DNA of 64,000 nucleotides. Origin: Anisodus tanguticus. Lineage: Eukaryota; Streptophyta; Magnoliopsida; Solanales; Solanaceae. The stretch lies in contig CM067550.1 of NCBI GenBank assembly GCA_034509755.1, positions 241,001 to 305,000 of the forward strand, in the 5' to 3' direction. The position numbers and the translations under genes are program-made. Positions 57,171 to 64,000 of the stretch are shown in pieces. The notes below the pieces were generated by a model, which saw nothing but the letters and a program-made list of their open reading frames with translations, was not told the origin of the DNA and searched no databases. The stretch's first letter is position 1. Each line of letters begins with the position of its first letter.

Positions 57171-57775
57171 GCAGTTTGAAAAGCTTGGCCATTTTCCACA
57201 ACCACTCAAGTAAGTAGTTATTTGAATTATACTTTTAAAATCTTCTTGTTACATGACAATTTTTTATCGGTGGAATTATTTTATCTAAGTTTTAATTTTA
57301 TAAATCTCTAATATATTTTTGTTACCCTTTAGCAGATTTCAGCTTAAGTCTCAAAATAAGTGATGATGGCTTCTTGAGGAGAAGATTCAGAGGTCCATGG
57401 TCAAATGCAATTAATCTAATCAATAAGGTGTTCAACTTTGCAATTCAAAGGTTGATTCCTAGCGACTTGGAACACTTTGCTTCTACTTCTCTAGTGGCCT
57501 TCTTACACATTGTTCTCTTGGTGTCTTCATGTGGAAGTGGCTTCGACAGCTTAGGTTTCCATTAAGGAAATAGTAATTATATCTAGTGGATCTTGGAGGT
57601 GTATTTGAGTTTTCAATGTTGCTTCTTTATAGTAATTTATTATTATTGTATAGGGCATTATATCTTTGTAATTTTATTCCTTTTCTTTTAATTATTGTTG
57701 GCTGTCTCCTAGTGCCTACTTGTGCTTTGTGCACCAAATCAATAAAGAGATAAATTTCGTTCACTTCACTCCTCT
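57171..57775 (+). other. 3'UTR of the extensin gene with a UTR intron
   Basis: A donor 'CTCAA|GTAAGT' at 57210 and an acceptor 'CCCTTTAGCAG' ending at 57335 suggest a 126-bp intron 39 bp past the stop. Introns in the 3'UTR are known for some solanaceous extensins. A poly(A) signal AATAAA lies at 57741-57746. The 63-codon frame at 57374-57565 is in this UTR and not supported as a gene. Confidence 0.55.
57741..57746 (+). terminator. Poly(A) signal of the extensin gene
   Basis: AATAAA followed about 30 bases on by T-rich sequence. It is the best-placed signal after the 3'UTR intron. Confidence 0.5.
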
Positions 57776-57815
57776 TGGTTACATGTGACGATGAGGTTCT
57801 TCCCCGGCAGACATA

Positions 57816-58049
57816 TGAAAATAGTAATTCTATTCTTTAAAATATTACATTTCTCTTCATTCCCAAGAATCTCAGAAAATAAATAAGTAATATTCTTCCT
57901 TGATTATTACATTTCAAAGTGGTAGTAAATATACTAAAATACAAGCATAATCTTAGGCTACAATTACGGTAAGTAATAACTAAAATATACATCTACCATA
58001 TACAGAATATACATAATTATGACTAATTATATTTTCCTAATCTATCACA
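57816..58049 (-). repeat. 3' LTR of copia element 4
   Basis: It starts TGTGATAGATTAGG (minus strand from 58049). The far end is uncertain: TTTTCA at 57816 or a CA near 57786. With the 5' LTR lost there is nothing to compare it with. Confidence 0.6.
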
Positions 58050-58054
58050 CCCCG

Positions 58055-61000
58055 CAGTCGAAGCGGGAGGTCGGCGTATGTTGAGACTGTCCCGAAAGTC
58101 TACAAATAAAATCAGCGGAAGACCCTTTGTAAAAATATCGGCAATCTGATAGCGTGACGGGACATGTATGACACGTACTTGTCCACGAGCAACCTTTTCG
58201 CGAACAAAGTGAATATCCAACTCAATATGTTTAGTGCATTGATGTTGAACTGGATTCCTGAGAGATAAATTGCACTAACATTATCACAATAAACCAATGT
58301 CGCCTTCGGAACCGGACAATGGAGCTTCAAAAGAAGGTTCCGTAGCCAACATGATTTAGACACCACATTGGCAACTCTTCGGTATTTTGCTTCGACGCTG
58401 GATCTGGACAATGTAGCTTGCCATTTGGAGGACCAAGATACCAAATTATCACCGAGAAATACACAATAACCAGACGTGGAGCGTCTGGTATCCGGACATC
58501 CACCCCAATCAACATATGTGTAAGAAATAAGAGTGTTTGTTGAAGACGGATATAAATGCAAGCCATGATCGAGAGTGCCCTGAATATAACGCACAATGCA
58601 TTTGAGAGCATGCATATGATCCTCCATCGGGTTATGCATGAATAGAAAAACTTGTTCATATCATAAGAGATGTCGGGCCTCGTGAAAGTAAGATATTGCA
58701 CGACACCTGCAAGGCTGCGGTAATGTGATGGATCAGCATATGACTTGCTGGAAGAAGCACTCAACTTTGGTTTAGTATCAACTGGAGTGGAAGACGATTT
58801 ACACGAGGACATGCCAGCTCGTTCAATGATCTCTTCTGCATACTTCTTCTGAGACAAAAATAAATCACCTGCATGACGTGTTACAGCTATCCCCAAGAAG
58901 TAACTTAGTGGCCATAGATATTTCATTGCAAACTCTGAGCCAAGAAAAGACATGATAGACTTGCGAAAAGTATCAGATGAGGCAGTTAAGATAATATCAT
59001 CCACATACAGAAGAATATAAGCTATATCACCACCCTGACGATATATGAATAGAGAATGATCAGACCTGTTGTTAGAAAACCCAATATTAGAACATAATCT
59101 GCAAACCTCTTGTATCAGGCTCGAAGAGCTTGTTTGAGCCCATTTAAGGATTTCTTCAGTATGCACACATGATTACGGTAAGTGGGGTCCATGTACTCCA
59201 TAGGTTGATACATGTACACCATTTCATTGGGTTCTCCATGCAGGAATGCATTTTTTACATCAAGATGCTGAAGTAGCCATGCCTTCGAAAGAGCTAGACT
59301 TAGAAACGTGCCAATAGTGATTGGTTTGACCACCGGACTAAAAGTCTCACCGCAGTCCACACCCACCTTTTGAGTCTTTCCATCACCTACAAGATGGACT
59401 TTATGCCTCTCAAATGTACCATCAGATTTTTCTTTATGACTAAAAATCCACATAGACCAAATCACATTAACATCAGAAGAATGGGGCACCGAATCCCATG
59501 TCCTATTATTAATAAGAGCATTATATTCACCATCCATAGTCATTTTTCAATTCGGGTCATTAAGAGTAGACACAGGATTACGGGGCAACGGTGATTTGGT
59601 AACATGGGTGTGAAGATCGTATTTTTTGTTTGGCTTGAAAATCCTGTGTTGACTACGAGTGACTGGTCGTTGGGTCGGAATTAGAGTTGGACCGAAATTG
59701 GATAATGGGTCAGACTGCCCGGGAGTGGGTTGGCAGTAGGGCTGCCCGTGCCAGTCATTGGGTCGTGACCTAGTGGACTGCCAACCGCTGGGCCTCTGGG
59801 CAGTGGGCTACCAGTGAGGGGCTCGGCTGGGCTGGCAGCCATTAGGCTCGGTGACTGGGTTGAGCTGCTGACCAAGGCTCTGGAAAAAATTGGGCCTGTT
59901 TGGGAGGCCAATTTATGGACCAAATACGGGGATATACTATCGTCAAGAAATTCGTAGGTGGGAGGCACAAAACAATGCATTTTGGCAAAAGGGAAATTTG
60001 TTTCATCAAAAACTACGTGACGACTCACGATGATTTTATTAGAGGATAAGTCGTAATATTTGTAACCACGATGATTTGACGCATATCCCAAAAAAATACA
60101 CGGAGTAGACCACAGTTGAAGTTTATTAATGATAGTAGAAGGAAAGAGAGGATATCATAAGCACCTGAAAATCCATATATGAGAGTATGATGGGTCCCTA
60201 AGGTATAAACTTTTGAGAGGGGATTGGTAGGCTAATTGTTTGCTCGGAAGTATGTTCAGAAGATAGGTTGTCAATTGTAATGCATGATGCCAAAAAGATG
60301 GTGGTAGAGAGGCATGGGAAAGTAAGGTTCTAACAATGTTGTTAATGGTTTGAATTTTTCTTTCTGCTTTTCCATTTTGAGATGAGGTACGTGGACACGA
60401 GAGACGAAAAGACAAACCATTAGTTTTGCAAAAATCCCCAAAAGGCCCATTATAAAATTCTATACCATTATCACATTGAATATTTTTAATTTCTCATTCA
60501 AATTGAGTGCGGATGTATACTCTAAATGAGAGAAATGTGAAAAAAAATTGTGACTTTTTAGACAAAGAAAACGTCCACAAAAAATTACAGTAATCATCCA
60601 ACAAGAGAAGATAATATCTATGGCCCGAAGATATCAAAACGGGAGATGTCCAAATATCACTATGGAATATCAAAGGGCATAACAGTATAAGAATTAGAAG
60701 CAACAAAAGGCAACTTAACATGTTTATCAAGAGAACTAGAGCAACAAACATGAGAATTACGAGTTCTAGTACACTCAATAAATTTATTTTGTTTAAGGGA
60801 GGCAAAAACAGGCGCTCCCGGATGACCCAAACGTTCATGCCATAAAGAAGAAGCTAAAGTTGCAAAGGTGGATGGTAACGTGGCTTGATGTGTGGTTGTG
60901 GTAATTGGATAGAGCTCTCCCCCACTATCACATATCATTAGACGCATCCCCGTATGAAAATTCTTCACGAAAAACCCAAAAAGATCAAATTCAACAGAAA

Positions 61001-61510
61001 CTGAATTGTCAGTGGTAAATTTTCTAACTGAAATCAGGTTTTTAATTAATTGAGGAGCATGAAGGACCTTCTTTAAAGCTAACGGTGGGTTCGGGGGAGA
61101 TAAGTTTGTATTACCATAACTATAAATTGGAATTGAATGATCATTTCCGATAATTATACCACGATTATTGCTCAAATTAAAATAGGATGAGAGATTACCT
61201 TGTGCGGACGTCATATGAGACGTTGCCCCGGTGTCCATGTACCAATTGGCATCTGACGGGTTGAGCCCAAGAGTGTGCATCGCGTTCTCGATATCGGTTA
61301 GGGAAGCCACTGCCGCGTGGGCTACTGCCATTGGTTCGGCAGTGGCCCAAGTATGCTAGGCCCAAAATTGCTGGGTTGTTGGCCATTGGCAGGCTGCTGG
61401 GTTGTTGGCCATGGACTGGGCCTGGCCCAGTTTCCTGCGGAGAAGGGACTTGGGCTTATGCAACACATTTTTAGAAGAAAAGTTATTACTACGACAATTG
61501 GGTGGCATTG
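58055..61510 (-). pseudogene. gag-pol remnant of copia element 4
   Basis: The order on the minus strand is: a Gln/Pro-rich end of gag; protease WYMDTGATSHM near 61245; HERLGHPGAP; integrase HSDIW, with a frame break on either side; NGKAERKIQTINN near 60380; reverse transcriptase CGETFSPVVKP, HLDVKNAFLHG and catalytic YVDD near 59000; and RNase H. In RNase H the usual YTDADWGG reads YTYVDWGG, so one catalytic Asp is lost, while VYCDN is kept. At least five frame changes are needed to read it. Confidence 0.85.
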
Positions 61511-61614
61511 AAAATAAGGTCAAAGCTTCCGCAATGAAATTACTAAGGAAAAATCCAATCTTTCATGTAACAGGTACTGTATTTCGACCCTTAACATTAC
61601 TTTACTTACATAAT

Positions 61615-63760
61615 AAAAAGGAAATTATTTACCTTTTTCCTCCCGCACCAGTATTGCACTTACCGCTACCTATGAGACTGCCAAGTACATAAGCAACTGC
61701 TCTTCGTCATTTGACTTTGACATGAGCGGAGGGCCGGATAAGTACGTCTTCAGGTCCCTTAAGGCCTGCTGGCATTCGGGTGTCCATACAAAGTCATTCT
61801 TCTACTTTAAAAGTGAGAAAAACCTATGATATTTTTTTAAGACTAGGATATAAATCTGCTTAAGACCGCCACACGACTGGTCAACCGTTGCACTGCTTTA
61901 ACATCCTCTAGTATGTCTGGTATGTCTTCAATAATCTTTATTTTATCAGGATTTATCTCGATCCCCCTCTGGAAAACCAAGAAACCCAAGAATTTTCCAG
62001 AGCCAATTCCGAAGGCACACTTCTCAGGATTCAACTTCATGTTGTACTTCCTCAGGACCTCAATGGTTTCCTGCAAATGACTTAAACGGCCTTCTGCACG
62101 AAGACTCTTAACAAACATATCTTCTATATATAATTCCATTGTTTTACCTATTTGCTTTTCAAATATTTTATTTACTAACCTTTGATTTGTGGCTCCGGTA
62201 TTTTTTAGTCCAAAAGGCATAACGTTGTAACAATAAGTACCAAAAGTAGTTAAAAAAGATATTTTTTCTTAGTCTTCCGGATGCATCCTTATTTGGTTAT
62301 ACTCGGAATACGCATCAAGAAAACTCATTATCTCATGCTCGGCTATAGCATCGATCATCTGATCTATGTTCGGTAACGGGAATGAGTCTTTAGGACATGA
62401 CTTATTTAAATCCTTGTAATCAATGCACATTCTAAACTTGTTCCCTTTTTTAGGTACTACAACTCGTTTGCTAACCAATCCGGGTATTGCACCTCCCGGA
62501 TTGATCCTATATTAAGTAGTCTAGCTACATTTTCCTTAATAAAACTATTGTGGAGTTTGGATATCAACCATTTTTTCTGTCGTACCAGAGGGAAACTAAG
62601 ATCCAGGCCCAACTTATAAGTTATGACTTCTAGAGGAATGTCTGTCATGTCTTTATGAGACCACGCAAAGCAATTAATGTTAGATATAAGATATTTAAGA
62701 ATTAAATACCTGAGTTCCGGGGTCAATCCGGTGCCCAGGTATACCTTCATATCAGAGGTTTCCGGATTTAATGTGATCTGCTTCAATTCCTCTACAGTGG
62801 ACTTGGTGGCATATAATTCATTCGGTACCTGAAAGTATCTAGGTACTTGATACCGGTTTGAAAACTCCTCTTCTGGATAGGCTGATACTTTTTCTACCGG
62901 CGGACCCTGGTGAACCTCTTCTGGTACTGACTTCGCTTTTTATAATTGCTATTTGGGGTTTGCTTCCACCTCCGGTTCATCTATCCTTGTCCAATGTGGA
63001 AGATATCCGCCTTGCAAGTCTTCACCTTTCAAGCCCCCGCATGAGCCTTTATGAACATGTTGGCGAGCTGGGTGAATGAACCAATAGATTGCTTAGGGAG
63101 TTGTGAATACCATATCAGAGACCACTTAGCAAGTGTTTCAGTGGACTTTTTTATCAGAACCGATTCTATTTCGTGTTCCCTTAGATCATTTCCTTTCACG
63201 ACCATAATATAGGCCATGATATGCTCTTGTGGATCATTAGTTCCATTATACTTGGCCACACAAGGCATTTTAAACCTTTTGGGGGATCAATTCGAGCGCA
63301 GCCTCAAGCTTATACGCCAATTGAACATACTTCTTTGCATCCGGACCATCAACCATGGGAGGAGCCTCCGGTATTTGACTGAACTGGTGTTGGAACTCCT
63401 GTGCAGTTTTTTCTGCCTTCTCTACATTGGTATCAACTTTGCTTGTCATATCCTTCATGAATTTCAGGATCTTTTCCTGGAACGATTTTTTCGGGACTTC
63501 GCTCTCTGAACCATCATTGCATATCTGCCTTAATCATCACTGGTTCTGCCTTGACCATCGCCGGTTTCTCCATGGGTATTTGGTGGAGGAACCGGTCCTC
63601 CTATTGGAGTACTGCCCATATTTTTGGACATTAACTCCTCTTGATATCGCTTCAGACGCTCCAACACTTGCTCATTGCAGCATTCTGCGTCCCGAAATGA
63701 TACCCATTAATAAAGGATGTCTCTGTTAGTGATATCACAGATTGAAAAAGGTCTATATGT
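61615..63760 (-). pseudogene. Ty3-gypsy gag-pol remnant
   Basis: On the minus strand gag segments come first: ELIPQKV, KYNGTNDPQEHIMAYI and SFTQLANMFIKAHAGA at about 63020-63480. Then, with much of gag and protease missing, come the pre-RT segment SNINCFAWSHKDM (about 62680) and reverse transcriptase (WLANEL, CIDYKDLNKSCPKDSFPLP, MPFGLKNTGATNQRLV, LNPEKCAFGI, KFLGFLV). The start of RNase H (TPECQQALRDLKTYLSGPP) follows at about 61700-61800. The catalytic YVDD is YIED, so one catalytic Asp is replaced. Gag style suggests the Tat/Athila branch, but this is not certain. No LTR was found. Confidence 0.85.
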
Positions 63761-63764
63761 TACA

Positions 63765-64000
63765 GGCCAAATCCATCAACGCCCTTTGTGGTTGTCAATA
63801 TTTTTCACTTAGACATTAAATTTAGAGTTATTTCAACTAAACACTCAACCTATTCAAAAACTGTCATATCAAACACAAAATGGTGACATAGCAAAAAAAG
63901 TGTTGTTTACTCTCCTTAGGCGCGTAAATGAATCTTAAATAATAATTTCCTTCTTTTTGAGCAAAAAATTCATCTTTTCACTTTCATTAACATATAACTT
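63765..64000. other. Right edge of the window, nothing recognised
   Basis: AT-rich DNA beyond the gypsy gag region. It may be the gypsy leader or flanking DNA. Confidence 0.4.

Larger units (their letters stand above)
57816..61510 (-). mobile_element. Ty1-copia element 4, 5'-truncated
   Basis: On the minus strand the element runs from the end of gag (about 61510) through protease, integrase, reverse transcriptase and RNase H to a 3' LTR. The purine run 'gcgggg' precedes the LTR start TGTGATAGA at 58049. Most of gag and the 5' LTR are missing; the break lies close to the gypsy remnant. Shared wording with element 1 (IERAGMSSCKS, TPVDTKPKLSA, HALKCI, IADIFTKGLP) shows the two are closely related. 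Confidence 0.8.

Noticed and set aside
57374..57565. 63-codon frame after the extensin
   Set aside because: It lies in the predicted 3'UTR beyond the UTR intron and before the poly(A) signal.

Overview
The window is nuclear DNA from a flowering plant, almost certainly a member of the Solanaceae. It is AT-rich, its genes have many short exons with GT..AG introns, and it carries repeat types typical of that family: a TS-type tRNA-derived SINE, RTE LINEs ending in the GTT-rich tail, Ty1-copia elements and a TRIM. I cannot fix the genus. There is no bacterial, viral or organellar segment, no tRNA or rRNA gene and no CRISPR array.

Three host genes are visible. (1) 3280-4027, minus: the first coding exon of a protein with a transit-peptide-like N-terminus and one membrane helix; no later exon was found. 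(2) 5928-16044, minus: a complete 14-coding-exon gene (405 residues) for a plant CMP-sialic-acid-transporter-like nucleotide-sugar transporter (UTR6/CSTLP group), with a 5'UTR exon near 16952-17050. (3) 52818-57170, plus: an extensin of 1088 residues in which an Ole e 1-like domain, split by the only coding intron, lies between two long Ser-Pro4/Tyr arrays; a second intron lies in the 3'UTR.

Most of the rest is retroelement debris. In order: an RTE LINE tail (237-437); many short LINE and SINE insertions inside the transporter introns, most with recognisable target-site duplications (TSDs); a probable solo LTR (17209-18424) just upstream of the transporter; copia element 1, complete with TSD but degenerate (20805-25846); copia element 2, truncated (about 26680-30427); copia element 3, rearranged with an inverted copy of its own 5' leader (30741-33789); a TS SINE (34453-34628); a full-length RTE LINE with a perfect 17-bp TSD (35269-39345); a G-rich MITE-like element (about 39788-40770); a Mutator-like long-TIR element (42749-43988); a foldback element (about 47365-48299); a three-LTR TRIM composite (48525-49016); copia element 4, minus strand (about 57816-61510); and a Ty3-gypsy remnant, minus strand (about 61615-63760).

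I saw no new multi-gene system. The most unusual structure is the TRIM composite: both of its outer ends are LTR 5' ends facing opposite ways, yet it has a perfect 5-bp TSD, so it seems to have integrated as one palindromic unit. Copia element 3 carries a second, independent sign of strand switching or copy-paste repair. The short TSD-flanked insertions (25-64 bp) in and beside the transporter gene form a third theme.
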